Shown here: piece after piece, positions 9,052 to 19,300 of the stretch
How the letters are laid out: every line of letters starts with the position of its first letter
Position numbering within the stretch: position 1 is the first letter of the stretch
Assembly (NCBI GenBank): GCA_021819725.1
Contig: JAKAQR010000011.1
Span: 1-64,000, forward strand
Origin: Actinomycetes bacterium
GTDB taxonomy: Bacteria > Actinomycetota > Acidimicrobiia > Acidimicrobiales > Acidimicrobiaceae
Direction of reading: 5' to 3'
DNA: 64,000 bases
Position numbers and translations under genes: made by a program
Notes under the pieces: generated by a model
Database searches by the model: none
What the model was told of the DNA's origin: nothing
Seen by the model: the letters and a program-made list of their open reading frames with translations, nothing else

Positions 9052-9778
9052 CAACCAACCTCCTAGAACCCTCAATCTTCAAAGAAGACAAATCTGATCG
9101 ATCTCCCAAACATTGAGAGAAGGACACTCACCGTCCAGTCCCAATGTCGGCGTCAATCGACTACCTAAGCTGTCGGCAGATCTGGATCTCTTCTTAACGT
9201 GCTTCTACCACCAGCGTCCACATAGGTGACTGCTGGCCCACGCCGTAATGGGTCAAACCACAAGAATTCGTCAACCAATAGAACGCTCGCTGTCACTCCA
9301 TCATGAGGCTCCATCCCAAAATCCGGATTGGCACCATAGTCGAGTTCCGCTGGCCATGTCACCACCATGTCGATTCATTCCCGCCACCCCACTCGCTCGG
9401 ATCCAAACAGGGACGTCCTTTGACTGCCTCCAGTGCCCCAGCCATCGAGCCAAGGCATAAAAGACCATCATCGGTGACGATGGGAGTCGGTTGCGCTGTG
9501 GGACTTTACCCGTTGATATGAGTATTGACTCGACGAGCCCTCGTTGGAGGGCAGAAATCAGCGATCACAATTCCGGTGCGCCTATATGGGTCCTCATGGT
9601 ACAATGCGCTCCACGCAAACCGGGTACCGCCAAATTGCGCCCTACCGTTCAACCGAGGTTCGCTATTCATCCCACATGAGCAAACTCTTCCCTGGTGATG
9701 CGATCACATCCAAGAAGTCGCGCCATTCCAAGGGTTTCAGCCGTCAACAATCCTTGCTGGTAGGCGCAGTTGTCGTCA
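9052..9778. other. Leader and unassigned DNA upstream of the surface operon
   Basis: About 730 bases. The 30 bases next to 9051 hold the AGGAGG ribosome site of the surface-protein gene. A minus-strand TTGACG (complement of 9150-9160 region) could be a -35 element, but no matched -10 was found. A minus-strand frame at 9165-9368 (67 codons, ATG start) is the longest plausible frame; it resembles no known family and is probably chance or a gene relic. No tRNA or repeat was recognised. Confidence 0.35.
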
Positions 9779-10876
9779 CTAGGTGGGATCGTCAACCCCC
9801 GCAGCACGCAATGCCTGATCGATATCGGCCCATAGGTCCTCGGTCGCCTCGAGTCCAACGCTGAGACGGACCAGGCCGGCCGGGAGTCGTTCCTCACCAC
9901 TGTATTTGGAGCGTCGTTCAGCAAGACTCTCGACGCCACCCAAAGAGGTGGCGTGATGAAAGACCGCCAACTGGGTCACAAACCGGTCTGCACGCTCTGC
10001 GGTGTCGAGAATCAGCGACAACAAAGCACCGCCTGCGCTCTGCTGGCGACCCTCCCCAACGAGCTTTTCATCGAATCCCGGGTAACAGACCGCCTCGCGA
10101 CCAAGTCGCTCAACGAGCGCATTTGCCAGCCATTGTGCCGAGTCAGAGGCATGACGAACTCGCACGCCGAGCGTCTTGGCGCCACGAAAGCAGAGATAGG
10201 CCTCCACGGGACCGATGATCGAACCAACGACCGCACGAATCTCGAAGAGCCGCTCGGCGAGCTCCTCATCGGCGACAATCACCAAGCCAGCAAGGACATC
10301 AGAGTGCCCCGAGATGAACTTCGTGGCCGAATGCACGACGATATCTGCCCCGAGCCTCAGCGGACTCTGGAGGATCGGGGTGGCGACGGTGTTATCAACC
10401 GCGAGCAAAGCGCCTTGCGCATGGCAGGCCTCGGCGAGTGCAGCGATATCATAGGCGACTAAGAGGGGGTTTGACGGTGACTCAATCATCAACACATCTC
10501 CCTCTTGCAGGGTTGTCAGCCCACTGGGGTGGTGCAAGGAGGCCTCCGAGACGTACGTACAGGGGATCAGCGCACGCTGATTGAGGAAATCCGCCAGATC
10601 GCGGGAACCTACATAGGTATCCTCAGAGATCACCAACCGAGAGCTCGCCAGCAGTGAAGAGGCGAACATCGCCGCTTGCCCTGAGGCAAAGGAGACCCCA
10701 GTGCCACCCTCAAGCTCCCCGATCAGGGTCTCGAGCGCCTCCCAGGTGGAGTTGGAATGTCGACCATAGACAACTCGCTGCCCCTCATAGTAGGTCGCGT
10801 TCAGCGATACCGCAGGATTGGGGCCATGCAGGCGATCCTCGACCACCGGAAGCTGTAACTTCGTAAAGGTATCCAT
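9779..10876 (-). CDS. Cys/Met metabolism PLP-dependent enzyme (cystathionine gamma-synthase/lyase type)
   Basis: 365 residues of the cystathionine gamma-synthase/beta-lyase/methionine gamma-lyase superfamily, which handle sulfur amino acids with pyridoxal phosphate. The PLP lysine is K186 in VHSATKFISGHSDV. The ring-stacking region GVSFASGQAAM, the cofactor Asp D161 in AVDNTVATP and the C-terminal substrate loop SLGGVESLAERR and GLVRLSVGLEATEDL are all present. Family members differ in substrate by subtle residues, so metB, metC or mgl cannot be separated by eye; the SLGGVES motif fits gamma-synthase/lyase types. Start is ATG at 10874-10876. It is the last gene of the long core block, 21 bases after the DUF2469 gene. 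Confidence 0.85.
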   Translation of the reverse strand: MDTFTKLQLPVVEDRLHGPNPAVSLNATYYEGQRVVYGRHSNSTWEALETLIGELEGGTGVSFASGQAAMFASSLLASSRLVISEDTYVGSRDLADFLNQRALIPCTYVSEASLHHPSGLTTLQEGDVLMIESPSNPLLVAYDIAALAEACHAQGALLAVDNTVATPILQSPLRLGADIVVHSATKFISGHSDVLAGLVIVADEELAERLFEIRAVVGSIIGPVEAYLCFRGAKTLGVRVRHASDSAQWLANALVERLGREAVCYPGFDEKLVGEGRQQSAGGALLSLILDTAERADRFVTQLAVFHHATSLGGVESLAERRSKYSGEERLPAGLVRLSVGLEATEDLWADIDQALRAAGVDDPT

Positions 10877-10897
10877 CTATCCCCATCACTTTGGAGC

Positions 10898-11191
10898 CTA
10901 CGCCGACGGTTTTGCGATCTCCTCGATGTTGACATCTTTAAACGAGATGACTCGGACTCGCTCGACGAAACGGACTGGACGATACATATCCCAGACCCAC
11001 GCGTCTTCGAGCACCACATCGACGAAATTGACACCCTCTTGCTGTTTTGGCTCGACCTGTACTTCATTCGCCAAGTAAAAACGGCGCTCCGTCTCTACTA
11101 CGAACTTAAACAGGGGAAGGACGGCCTTATATTCCTGATAGAGCGCAAGCTCCACCTCGGTCTCAAATCGCTCGAGATCCTCGGAACTCAT
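10898..11191 (-). CDS. DUF2469 family protein
   Basis: 97 residues starting MSSEDLERFETEVELALYQE and containing VVETERRFYLANEVQVEP and the Trp/Tyr-rich DAWVWDMYRPVRFVERVRVI. This small soluble family is nearly restricted to actinobacteria and usually lies just after rplS/lepB/rnhB; its function is unknown. The frame is open further upstream to 11512, but that part lies inside rplS in another frame, so the ATG at 11189-11191 (GAGG about 12 bases before it) is chosen. The usual lepB and rnhB genes between rplS and this gene are missing here; only 34 bases separate the two. Confidence 0.85.
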   Translation of the reverse strand: MSSEDLERFETEVELALYQEYKAVLPLFKFVVETERRFYLANEVQVEPKQQEGVNFVDVVLEDAWVWDMYRPVRFVERVRVISFKDVNIEEIAKPSA

Positions 11192-11225
11192 GCCAACCAA
11201 AACCTCAGCCCGAGCAGCGAGTGGC

Positions 11226-11567
11226 TCATCGCTTCTCTTTGATCTTCGCCGCCTTGCCGATTCGGTCGCGCAGGTAATAGAGTTTGGCTCGTCGAACGTC
11301 GCCACGGGTGACGACCTCGATCTTGGCAATAATCGGTGAGTGGATGGGGAAAATGCGCTCAACGCCAACACTGAAGCTGACTTTGCGAACCGTGAAGGTC
11401 TCCCCAAGTCCGGATCCGTTCCTGGCGATGACGGCTCCTTGAAACACCTGGATACGCTCTCTCGAGCCCTCCACCACGCGAACATGAACCTTGAGCGTAT
11501 CGCCAGGGGCAAAGTCGGGGATATCCGTCTTGAGGGACTCCTGGTCTAACATGTCGGTGGGCTTCAT
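11226..11567 (-). CDS. rplS: 50S ribosomal protein L19
   Basis: 113 residues, typical length for L19, which sits at the 30S-50S interface. Recognised from [36 protein letters not shown], the L19 signature [20 protein letters not shown] and the end [20 protein letters not shown]. The start overlaps the last 4 bases of trmD (ATGA), so the two are translationally coupled in the conserved rpsP-rimM-trmD-rplS order. Confidence 0.97.
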   Translation of the reverse strand: MKPTDMLDQESLKTDIPDFAPGDTLKVHVRVVEGSRERIQVFQGAVIARNGSGLGETFTVRKVSFSVGVERIFPIHSPIIAKIEVVTRGDVRRAKLYYLRDRIGKAAKIKEKR

Positions 11568-12331
11568 CGCTCCAAACGCTCCTTGTTCATAGTTTGCAAC
11601 ACTTCATCATACCCGTAGCGATGGAGGAGCTCTACCTCTTGGGGCGAGATCCCCCCTCGGGCCTCGATCAAGTCAGGACGCCGCTGGAGCGTCCGCACGA
11701 GACGTTGTGCGTAGCGCCAACGGTGCACCTCTTCATGGTTGCCCGACAACAACACCTCGGGGACCTCGTGCCCGTCAAGGACCCGTGGGCGAGTGTATTG
11801 GGGATACTCAAGTAGCTGGTCGAGGGCGAAGGACTCCTCCCTTGCACTCTCTTCGTTGCCAAGTACACCAGTACGCAAGCGAGCGGTCGCCTCGATGATC
11901 GCGAGCGCCGCCAGCTCTCCTCCGGCTAAAACAAAATCGCCGATGGAGATCAGTCGATCACACGCGTCCTCGATGCGCGCATCAAATCCCTCGTAGCGAC
12001 CGCAGACGAGCGTGAAACCATCTGCCTGACTCAACTCGACCGCATCGGCTTGGCGAAAGGTCGCTCCCGCTGGACTGAGTCCAATGGTAGGCCGAACAGC
12101 CCGTGGGTCAGCCAAGGCCCGCAACACCGGCTCGGGCATCATCAACATCCCCGGACCTCCGCCATAGGGGGCATCATCGATGGAACGACGAGGATCATCG
12201 GTGTAGGAGCGAAGATCGAGCACGGTGACCTCAAGCAAGGAGCGCTGGGTGGCCCTCCCCAACACCGATGCGTCAAGGTACTGCTCGATCAGTTGGGGGA
12301 AGATGGTCACAACCGTGACCCGCAAGGTCAT
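11564..12331 (-). CDS. trmD: tRNA (guanine-N1)-methyltransferase
   Basis: 255 residues. Methylates G37 of tRNAs using S-adenosylmethionine, preventing frameshifting. Seen: the N-terminal [18 protein letters not shown], the [12 protein letters not shown] motif, [16 protein letters not shown] and the trefoil-knot SAM loop [17 protein letters not shown]. The C-terminal DNA-binding-like domain ends with the KERLER tail. Length matches the family. It overlaps rimM by 4 bases upstream and rplS by 4 bases downstream. Confidence 0.97.
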   Translation of the reverse strand: MTLRVTVVTIFPQLIEQYLDASVLGRATQRSLLEVTVLDLRSYTDDPRRSIDDAPYGGGPGMLMMPEPVLRALADPRAVRPTIGLSPAGATFRQADAVELSQADGFTLVCGRYEGFDARIEDACDRLISIGDFVLAGGELAALAIIEATARLRTGVLGNEESAREESFALDQLLEYPQYTRPRVLDGHEVPEVLLSGNHEEVHRWRYAQRLVRTLQRRPDLIEARGGISPQEVELLHRYGYDEVLQTMNKERLER

Positions 12332-12822
12332 AGCTCGAATAACCCCTCAGGTGCCTCGATGAGCACGCGTTCATCTTCGACCTCAAGGATGAAAAGAGTG
12401 GGCACCAAGGCCCCACTCTCTAGCACCATCAACTCGCTCGCTGGATTCGCCTGCACGGCAACAACAACCCCATGCGCAACGTGATGCTGATCGACGACCG
12501 ATTTGCCGATGAGTTGACCAACCAGGGTCACTGGCGGCTCATCGAGGGGCTCTGCATAGAGTGTGAGACCGGAGTAGCGTTTGGCCTCCTCCATGGAGTT
12601 CACGCCCTCCAGACGGACGAGGAGCCGATCACCCAGTGGGCGTACATCGGAGATGACGAGTTCTTGATCGAGCTTCGTAACGACTCGCAGGCCCACATGA
12701 ATACGCCCGGGCACATCACTTAAGGGACGTAGGTAGAGTTCGCCAGCCAGTCCGTGACTTCGTCCGAGTTGAGCTACCTCAACCCTGTCGACGGGGTCGG
12801 TCGTCTCTTCGTGGTCCACCAC
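12328..12822 (-). CDS. rimM: 16S rRNA processing protein RimM
   Basis: About 164 residues. RimM helps mature the 30S head by acting with S19. The N-terminal domain begins VEVAQLGRSHGLAGELYLRP; the PRC-barrel half contains GQLIGKSVVDQHHVAHGVVV, ALVPTLFILEVEDERVLIEA and the end PEGLFEL. The frame is open back to an ATG at 12903, but that part overlaps the Arg/Gly-rich tail of khpA and is not RimM-like. A GTG at 12820-12822 with GGTGG upstream is taken as start; the start is uncertain by some 10 codons. Either way it overlaps the end of khpA. Confidence 0.88.
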   Translation of the reverse strand: MVDHEETTDPVDRVEVAQLGRSHGLAGELYLRPLSDVPGRIHVGLRVVTKLDQELVISDVRPLGDRLLVRLEGVNSMEEAKRYSGLTLYAEPLDEPPVTLVGQLIGKSVVDQHHVAHGVVVAVQANPASELMVLESGALVPTLFILEVEDERVLIEAPEGLFEL

Positions 12823-13264
12823 GCCTACCACCGTTATTTCCACCCCTCGAAGGACGCCCACGACCACCGCCTGGGCGGCCATCGGAGAACTCGACCTGGG
12901 CACTCAAACCAGAACGCTGAGCAGCAGCCCCGACGATGGTGCGAATAGCCGTCGCTGTTCGACCACCACGCCCAATGACCTTACCGAGCTCGCCCTGGGG
13001 TACGGTTACGGTTACCTTGACCTCGCCCTCATGAGCACCCTCGGCATGGCGCACCGTGATCTGGTCCTGCCCACCTCGCACCAGTGAACGCGAAAGGTAG
13101 CCAACCAGCGAGCTGATGTACTCGCCTGATTGGGTCACTGAGCCAGCAGGCTCAGCGGAGTGACCCGTCTCAGCAGTGACGACGGTGTCTTGCGCCTCAG
13201 GGGCCTCATGCTCCTGGCTCGTCGCCATCGGTTCTTCATTCATGACCTCTTCATGCTCGGTCAT
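12779..13264 (-). CDS. khpA: KH-domain RNA-binding protein KhpA, extended at both ends
   Basis: 161 residues, twice the usual 75-80. An acidic N-terminal extension of about 55 residues (rich in Glu, Ala and Thr) is followed by the KH domain from EYISSLVGYLSRSLV through VTVTVPQGELGKVIGRGGRT, which carries the RNA-binding GxxG loop (GRGG). The protein ends with a tail of about 30 residues rich in Arg and Gly, like an RGG box. KhpA binds many RNAs and in other bacteria pairs with KhpB. Gene order rpsP-khpA-rimM is conserved. Start overlaps the rpsP stop (TAATG). Confidence 0.9.
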   Translation of the reverse strand: MTEHEEVMNEEPMATSQEHEAPEAQDTVVTAETGHSAEPAGSVTQSGEYISSLVGYLSRSLVRGGQDQITVRHAEGAHEGEVKVTVTVPQGELGKVIGRGGRTATAIRTIVGAAAQRSGLSAQVEFSDGRPGGGRGRPSRGGNNGGRRGGPRRDDRPRRQG

Positions 13265-13512
13265 TATTCACCCTCTTTGCTTGCTAGCGCTAGAATCTTC
13301 GAGACACGCTCGGTCGGAGTGGCACCCTTATCGATCCAGCGCTGTGCCGCATCGACGTCGACGTTGAACTTGGATGGCTCATTGCGCGGAGAGTACCAAC
13401 CGATGATCTCGAGAAATCGGCCATCGCGAGCGACGCGCGAGTCGGCGACGACGATCCGATAGTGCGGTTGCTTCTTCTTACCGGTGCGAGCTAGGCGCAA
13501 CTTGACTGCCAC
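13264..13512 (-). CDS. rpsP: 30S ribosomal protein S16
   Basis: 82 residues; S16 binds 16S rRNA early in 30S assembly. Recognised from VAVKLRLARTGKKKQPHYRI, VVADSRVARDGRFLEIIGWY and DVDAAQRWIDKGATPTERV. The GTG start at 13510-13512 matches the invariant M-(A)VKLRL beginning and has GAGGAG about 7 bases upstream; an upstream in-frame start at 13530 would add six non-conserved residues. First gene of the S16-KhpA-RimM-TrmD-L19 operon, 72 bases after ffh. Confidence 0.97.
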   Translation of the reverse strand: MAVKLRLARTGKKKQPHYRIVVADSRVARDGRFLEIIGWYSPRNEPSKFNVDVDAAQRWIDKGATPTERVSKILALASKEGE

Positions 13513-13584
13513 AGAACTTCTCCTCAACAAACTTAGTCAACGTTGGAAACGATCAACCTCTAAAGTGTAGGCGCTCGCCGACAT

Positions 13585-14919
13585 CTACCTGCGCTTCTTG
13601 CGCTTGCTCTTGGCGCGGCTACGTGTCGCCGATGGTGGACCTACCCCCATCTGGCGCATCATCTTGTTCATATCACGAAACTGTTTGAGCAACGTGTTGA
13701 CCTGCAATTGGGTCGTCCCAGAACCCGCCGCAATGCGCGCTCGGCGGGAGGTGTCGATCATCGCCGGGTTCTTACGCTCAGCCTTGGTCATCGAGGAGAC
13801 GATGGCCTCGATGCGACTGATCTCACCCTCATCGATCTCCTGGTTCTTGAGCTCCTTTGGCACCCCTGGCAGCATAGAAAGCACTCCCTTTAGGGGGCCC
13901 ATCCTCCGGACTTGGCGGAGTTGTTCGAGGAAGTCCTCGAGATCGAAGTTGCCAGAGCGAAGACGGTCGGCGCCCTTCTTGGCAACCTCCTCATCCATGG
14001 TGTCCTGAGCCCGTTCGATCAGGCTGAGTACGTCACCCATCCCAAGGATACGGGAGGCCATCCGGTCGGGATAGAAGGGCTCAAAATCCTCAAGCTTCTC
14101 TCCGACAGAGGCAAACGCAATCGGCTTACCCACGACCTCCTTGACTGAGAGGGCGGCACCACCACGTGCATCCCCATCGAGCTTGGTGAGTATGACCGCC
14201 GAGAGTTCAAGTCGCTCATCAAAGGCCCGCGCCGTCACTACCGCATCCTGGCCGATCATCGCATCAACTACCAGAAAGCGCAGATGCGCCTGGGTAGCCT
14301 TCTGAATCTCGCTCACCTCGTTCATCAGCGCATCGTCGATCGCGAGTCGACCAGCGGTGTCAATGATCACAACATCACGGGCGAGGCGCTTGGCCTCAGC
14401 GACACCCTTCGTAGCGACCTCCACAGGGGTGCTTGGTTCGCTAAAGACGGGGACACCCGCCTGCTCGCCGAGGATCTCCAACTGACGCACCGCACCAGGT
14501 CGAGCCAGGTCGGCGGCGATCAGGTAGGGAGAGCGTCCCTGGCGCCGGAGCAAGAGGGCTAGCTTGGCCGCAGCAGTGGTCTTTCCGGATCCCTGCAGAC
14601 CCGCGAGAAGCAGAATCGTGGGGGGTGTCGAGGCGAAACGAATACGGTAGGTGTCCTGTCCGAGCACGTCGATCAACTCGTTATGTACGGCCTTGACCAC
14701 CTGTTGACCAGGGGTTAACGAAGGCGAACTCATGGCACCAACGGCTGCCTGGCCGACCCGTTCGCTGATGCGGTTCACGACGCCGATGTTGACGTCAGCC
14801 TCGAGAAGGGCTCGGCGGATCTCGGCGAGCGCCTCGTCGACATCGGCTTGCGTGAGCCTGGTCTTCCCGCGAATACGCGATAACGCCCCCTCGAGGCGTT
14901 CTCCGAGTGTCTCAAACAT
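13585..14919 (-). CDS. ffh: Signal recognition particle protein Ffh
   Basis: 444 residues. GTPase of the signal recognition particle that binds 4.5S RNA and signal peptides of nascent membrane proteins. N domain about 1-90; G domain with the P-loop AGLQGSGKTTAAAKLA, IIDTAGRLAIDD and LTKLDGDARGGAALS; M domain from GMGDVLSLIERAQ, with the RNA-binding part containing SSMTKAERKNPAMIDTSRR and SGTT. The methionine-rich region includes MNKMMRQMG and the tail is very basic. It overlaps ftsY, the gene for its receptor, by 8 bases, so both partners are made from one message. Confidence 0.97.
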   Translation of the reverse strand: MFETLGERLEGALSRIRGKTRLTQADVDEALAEIRRALLEADVNIGVVNRISERVGQAAVGAMSSPSLTPGQQVVKAVHNELIDVLGQDTYRIRFASTPPTILLLAGLQGSGKTTAAAKLALLLRRQGRSPYLIAADLARPGAVRQLEILGEQAGVPVFSEPSTPVEVATKGVAEAKRLARDVVIIDTAGRLAIDDALMNEVSEIQKATQAHLRFLVVDAMIGQDAVVTARAFDERLELSAVILTKLDGDARGGAALSVKEVVGKPIAFASVGEKLEDFEPFYPDRMASRILGMGDVLSLIERAQDTMDEEVAKKGADRLRSGNFDLEDFLEQLRQVRRMGPLKGVLSMLPGVPKELKNQEIDEGEISRIEAIVSSMTKAERKNPAMIDTSRRARIAAGSGTTQLQVNTLLKQFRDMNKMMRQMGVGPPSATRSRAKSKRKKRR

Positions 14920-16114
14920 CCGAATCTTCTCCTAGCAGCGCAGCAACAAAGGCCTTCGGGTCAAAGGGTGCGAGGTCCGCCAACCCCTCTCCAAGTCCCA
15001 CCAGTTTAATTGGGAGGCCAAACTGGGACTCGATAGCGAGTGCTACTCCCCCTTTCGCACTCCCATCGAGCTTGGTCAGCACGATCCCAGTCACCTCGGC
15101 GGCACCGTGAAAAACTTCGGCCTGGCGTAAGCCATTCTGCCCAGTGGTAGCGTCGATCACCAACAGCACTTCAGTGACCTCGCCAGAGGACTTTGCCGCC
15201 ACACGACGAATCTTCTTCAACTCCTCCATCAGATTGGTCTTTGTCTGTAGACGTCCGGCGGTATCGCACAGCACCACGTCGCTACCGACGGCCCTGGCAT
15301 GCTCAATGGCATCGAAGATAACTGAGGCAGGGTCCGCTCCCGGCTGGCCCGAGACCACCTCGACACCGGTTAGGGCTGCCCATACACCGACCTGTTCGGT
15401 AGCCGCCGCTCGAAAGGTGTCACCTGCAGCGATCATGACCGAACGCCCCGCTACGGTCAACAAGCTCGCAATTTTGCCGATCGTGGTGGTCTTACCGGTA
15501 CCGTTCACTCCCACCACCAGTATGACGCTCGGTTTTGTCTCCTTGGAGAACTCGAGCTCCCTCGTCGTTTCCAAGAACTTCGACTCCAGCAGTTCGGTCA
15601 GTGCTTGGCGGAGCACGCTTGGCGATGGGCTCTTCCCGAGCTGGGATCTCAACTCGGCGACGATCTCAGCGGCCAATGACGGTCCCATATCAGAGAGGAT
15701 CAGCGTCTCCTCAAGACGGGTCCATTCGGCAGCATCGATGCCAGCATCACTTGAACGCAATCGGGAAAACAGCGAGGCGAACGGGCCGCGGGAACGAGTG
15801 AGTGAGGCGCTGATCGAGGCGGGTGCTGGTGGTGGCGGCATCGTGGAAGACGAACCGTCGCCTGTTTCAGCGTCATCAGGCGCTGCATCCTTCCCATCCG
15901 GGACGAGGGACTCCGGTGGGGCACCCCGAGAGGATACACGAGTGGGGTCCTGGTCATCGCCAGTCTGGCTATCGATCTCGGGAGTCTTGGTCTCAACCGC
16001 TGTTGCGGCAGTGCCATCAACCTGGCGCCGACCCGAATGCGAACGGGTCCGAACGAGCGCCAACCCGAACGCAAGGATGACAAAGAGTGAGACAAGGATA
16101 AGCAGTGATTCCAT
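14912..16114 (-). CDS. ftsY: Signal recognition particle receptor FtsY
   Basis: 400 residues. GTPase receptor that docks ribosome-SRP complexes at the membrane. The N-terminus MESLLILVSLFVILAFGLAL is a true membrane anchor, as in many actinobacteria, followed by an acidic/Pro linker to about residue 105. NG domain motifs: LVVGVNGTGKTTTIGKIA, DTFRAAATEQ, LCDTAGRLQTKTNLMEEL, LTKLDGSAKGG and the closing GLGEGLADLAPFDP. About 214 bases separate it from smc upstream. Confidence 0.97.
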   Translation of the reverse strand: MESLLILVSLFVILAFGLALVRTRSHSGRRQVDGTAATAVETKTPEIDSQTGDDQDPTRVSSRGAPPESLVPDGKDAAPDDAETGDGSSSTMPPPPAPASISASLTRSRGPFASLFSRLRSSDAGIDAAEWTRLEETLILSDMGPSLAAEIVAELRSQLGKSPSPSVLRQALTELLESKFLETTRELEFSKETKPSVILVVGVNGTGKTTTIGKIASLLTVAGRSVMIAAGDTFRAAATEQVGVWAALTGVEVVSGQPGADPASVIFDAIEHARAVGSDVVLCDTAGRLQTKTNLMEELKKIRRVAAKSSGEVTEVLLVIDATTGQNGLRQAEVFHGAAEVTGIVLTKLDGSAKGGVALAIESQFGLPIKLVGLGEGLADLAPFDPKAFVAALLGEDSDV

Positions 16115-16328
16115 TGCTACTCATCGTAGACCCCAAGGCATGGCATCTTGGCCCTTTACCTTCGCCACACTCGTGAGCGCCGAAGCGAAACCGGCGTCCT
16201 CAGCTCGTTCAGCCGATTGACAAGGGCCGAGATGCCCATGGTGAGCGCACGCCGAGCAGTCATAGCTTCGACCTCGCAATGGTGAAATCCGTCAGTGTCG
16301 GACCGGCCATTGTCGGACGGGTCAACTC

Positions 16329-19300
16329 TCACCCAACGTCGGGAAACTCGCCCTCGATATAGTCTTGCGGAGCATCGGTGAGCACATGGCGAACGACCGT
16401 AGAGGACCCCCGAGGTGACATCGATATTCCAATCAACACCGCCGCGACCTCCATTGTCCTGCGTTGGTGGGTCACTACGATCACCTGGCAGTCGCGGCTC
16501 ACATCCTCGATCAACGTTGCAAAGGCAGAGAGATTTTTGTCATCAAGCGCAGCCTCAACCTCATCGAGGACCACAAAAGGGACTGGCCGTACTTTGAGCA
16601 CGGCAAAGAGGAACGCCAACGACACCAGCGATCGTTCCCCGCCTGAGAGCAGTCCGAGCCGACGCACTCGCTTGGCCGGTATCTTGATGTCGAGGCTGAT
16701 CGGACTCGTCAAGGGGGCCCCTGGGTCATCGAGGAGCACCGCTCCGCTACCCCCGCGAAACAACCGCTCCATCAGTCGATCGAACTCGACCGTGACCTCA
16801 GCGATCATCGCGCCAATGCGAGCCGACATCTCACCTTCGAGCAAAACGAACGCCCGCTGTGCCTGCTCATGGGCCTCGCGTACGTCAGTGGTCTCCACAC
16901 GAAACCGCTCCAACTCCTCCTCAAGTTCGGCTAGCTCCAACGCTGCCAATGGATTCACCTGGCCCACCTGGGTGATCTGACCCTCGAGCTCCACCAGCAT
17001 CGCCTCAGCGACCGTTGGTGCGATACCCTCGGGCAAGACCGCTTGGCGGATATGTGCCAGTGGCATACCTGTCGCTCGCTGCGCCGCCTCCTCCTCAGTG
17101 AGGAGTCGGCTTCGCAACCGACTCTCCTCGGTGGCATAGTGCAGCCGTTGATTAGCGAGGTTTTCACGCTCGAGCGCCCTGGCTGCCTGCCGCTCCTTTA
17201 CAAGCGCGTACTCTCGCTCCTCTTCGGCCCGCGCCGTGGTCACTCGATCCTCGAGCGGACGAAGAAGGTTGCCCTGCTCGTGGAGTTGGTCAGCGAGCGA
17301 ACCGAGCTGGCTAAGGAGCGAGCGCACTCGCACTAATGGTGCCACCTGGTGCCGGCCAACACGCTCGACCCGCTGCTGGAGAGCCGTCTCTCGTGCTTCG
17401 AACTCCATGAGCCGCTCGCTTGCAGCCTTGGATTGGGCGGCGAGATCCGCTGCTTTGAGACGAATGCTCACATCGCGACGCTCAAGCTCTCCTCGCTTTT
17501 TCTCGTACTCTTGTGTTGCCTGTCGGCGTTCTTCGAGTTGCTCGGTGGCGGCTCCGAGTTGTGCATCGATTTGGGCGAGTTCTGCATCGACATCCAAGAA
17601 CTCCTCTTCGGCAACCTGGGGGCTAGCCTGCAAGAACTCCAGTTCGACGGCGAGTGTTCCGGCCTCCGAAGCCAAGCTCGCCAGACGGCTCGCGATCTGC
17701 GCTTCCCGTCGGGCAAGCGTATCCACTTGGGCTTCAGCGGCCGCCAATGACTCCTGAAGTGTCTTGACTCGTGATCGGGTCGTGCTCACCTGTGCTACCA
17801 TCGCTTGGCTCTCCTGCGTGAGCTCGGCAAGTTCGCGTTGATGGGTAGCCAGCTGCAACTGCGCAACTGCGCGCTGGGAGGCACCTACGCGGAGCAGACC
17901 CTCGCGATAGATGGTCCCACTCCGATCGACCATGGTCCCCTCGTAATCGCCCTGGCGAAGGTGCGCAAGCACGCTCTCCACCAGGCGAACCCCATGAAAC
18001 CGCGGACCGAGCCAGCTCGGTGCCTGTTCGAGAAAGATCGACGCATCATCGGAACCGTCGCTCACGGGTACGTAACCCACGAAGGAATCCTTTTGCCCAG
18101 CGTCCAAGGCAGCGAGTAGCTCATCGATGGTGTCATACACATGAGCATCACTGAGCTCCCCAAGTACCCCCGCGACGGCCTGTGCGAGTCCATCGCGAGG
18201 CACGAGAGTCTGACCTAACGAGGTGGCCGCATCGCTCCCTGCAAGCTTGACCAACGAATTGACCTGGGATTCAAGCGCACGGAGCTGACCCTGTAATTCT
18301 CGTTCGCGACCACTCGCCTCTGTCAGCTCCTCTCGCGCTTTGGCGAGTTCGAGTCGTTGAGGATCCAAACCCGAGGCGAGATCTTGCCGCACAAGCGCTA
18401 CCTTGGCGAGTTCAGCCTCCCGCTCCCTCCGTTCTGCCTCGATCGCATCGAAGCGGGCACTCGCTCGTGCCCAACGTTGTTGGCGCGACTCCTCTTCGGC
18501 ACGACGGCGCTGCTCTTCTGCGGATCGTCGACGCTGCTCCGCCAGCAGATGCGATCGCCGACCACGCAAGTCGGCCACCTGGGCCTCAAGCTCAACGGGC
18601 CGGGTGGGGGCCTCGTCATCGAATTGATGTCGTTCAACTCCGAGCTTTACTCGTTGCGCTTGGAGCGCCTCGCCTTCCTGTTCAAGCTCATCGATTCGTC
18701 GGATCACTTCCCGTTTCGACGCCTCAATCCGACCGATCTCATCGCTCATCATGGTCAGTTCCGCATCGCTGCGAACGATCCTGGCCTCGAGCTCCGTGAG
18801 CGGCGACATCGCCGCGAGCACCTCCCCACGTAGGTCAGCCGCCTCCTGTCGGGTCGCCCGCAGGCGAAGGAGTAGCGGCTCCAGCATCGAAGGGCGCTCT
18901 TGGGCGTCACCTTGAGGCTCTTGGAGTTCGCTCAGGCGCGTGGTGACCTTGGCAAGCGCCTCCTCGGCCTGTTGTGCCTGTTCGCGATAGTCCTCGAGCC
19001 GTCGCCTTAGCACCCATAGTGCGACCGCATCCCGTCGTTTGGTCAGTTCGGCTCGTTGTTCATAGAGCGAGACCTGGGCACGTAGTGGCTTGATCCGACG
19101 ACGCAACTCCCTCTCCTTGACCGACACCTCATGGAGACTCTGGGTCACACTCTCGACATGGCGCTGTGACTGGTTCAATCGCCGACGGAGCGTGGTCACC
19201 TGCGCCGCATCCTCAAGAACTCCGCGGAGCTCGTCCCCCTTTGCGTTAGCGAGTGACTCGATCTCCCCCTGAGAGATAATCACGTGCTGGGTCTTACCTA

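Noticed and set aside
9544..9864. Plus-strand frame of 106 codons near the metB-like gene.
   Set aside because: Half of it lies antisense to a well-supported gene, composition is non-protein-like and no ribosome site is seen.
10898..11512. A 204-codon version of the DUF2469 gene.
   Set aside because: Its first 107 codons overlap rplS in another frame and do not resemble the family; the ATG at 11191 is the correct start.
15144..16220. Plus-strand frame of 358 codons across ftsY.
   Set aside because: Antisense to FtsY with full SRP GTPase motifs; Ser/Thr-rich translation typical of shadows in GC-rich DNA.
16156..16263. 35-codon minus-strand frame between ftsY and smc (starts MTARRALTMGIS) with a GAGG before its ATG.
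   Set aside because: Too short and Arg-rich to separate from chance in a 214-base spacer; no family recognised.
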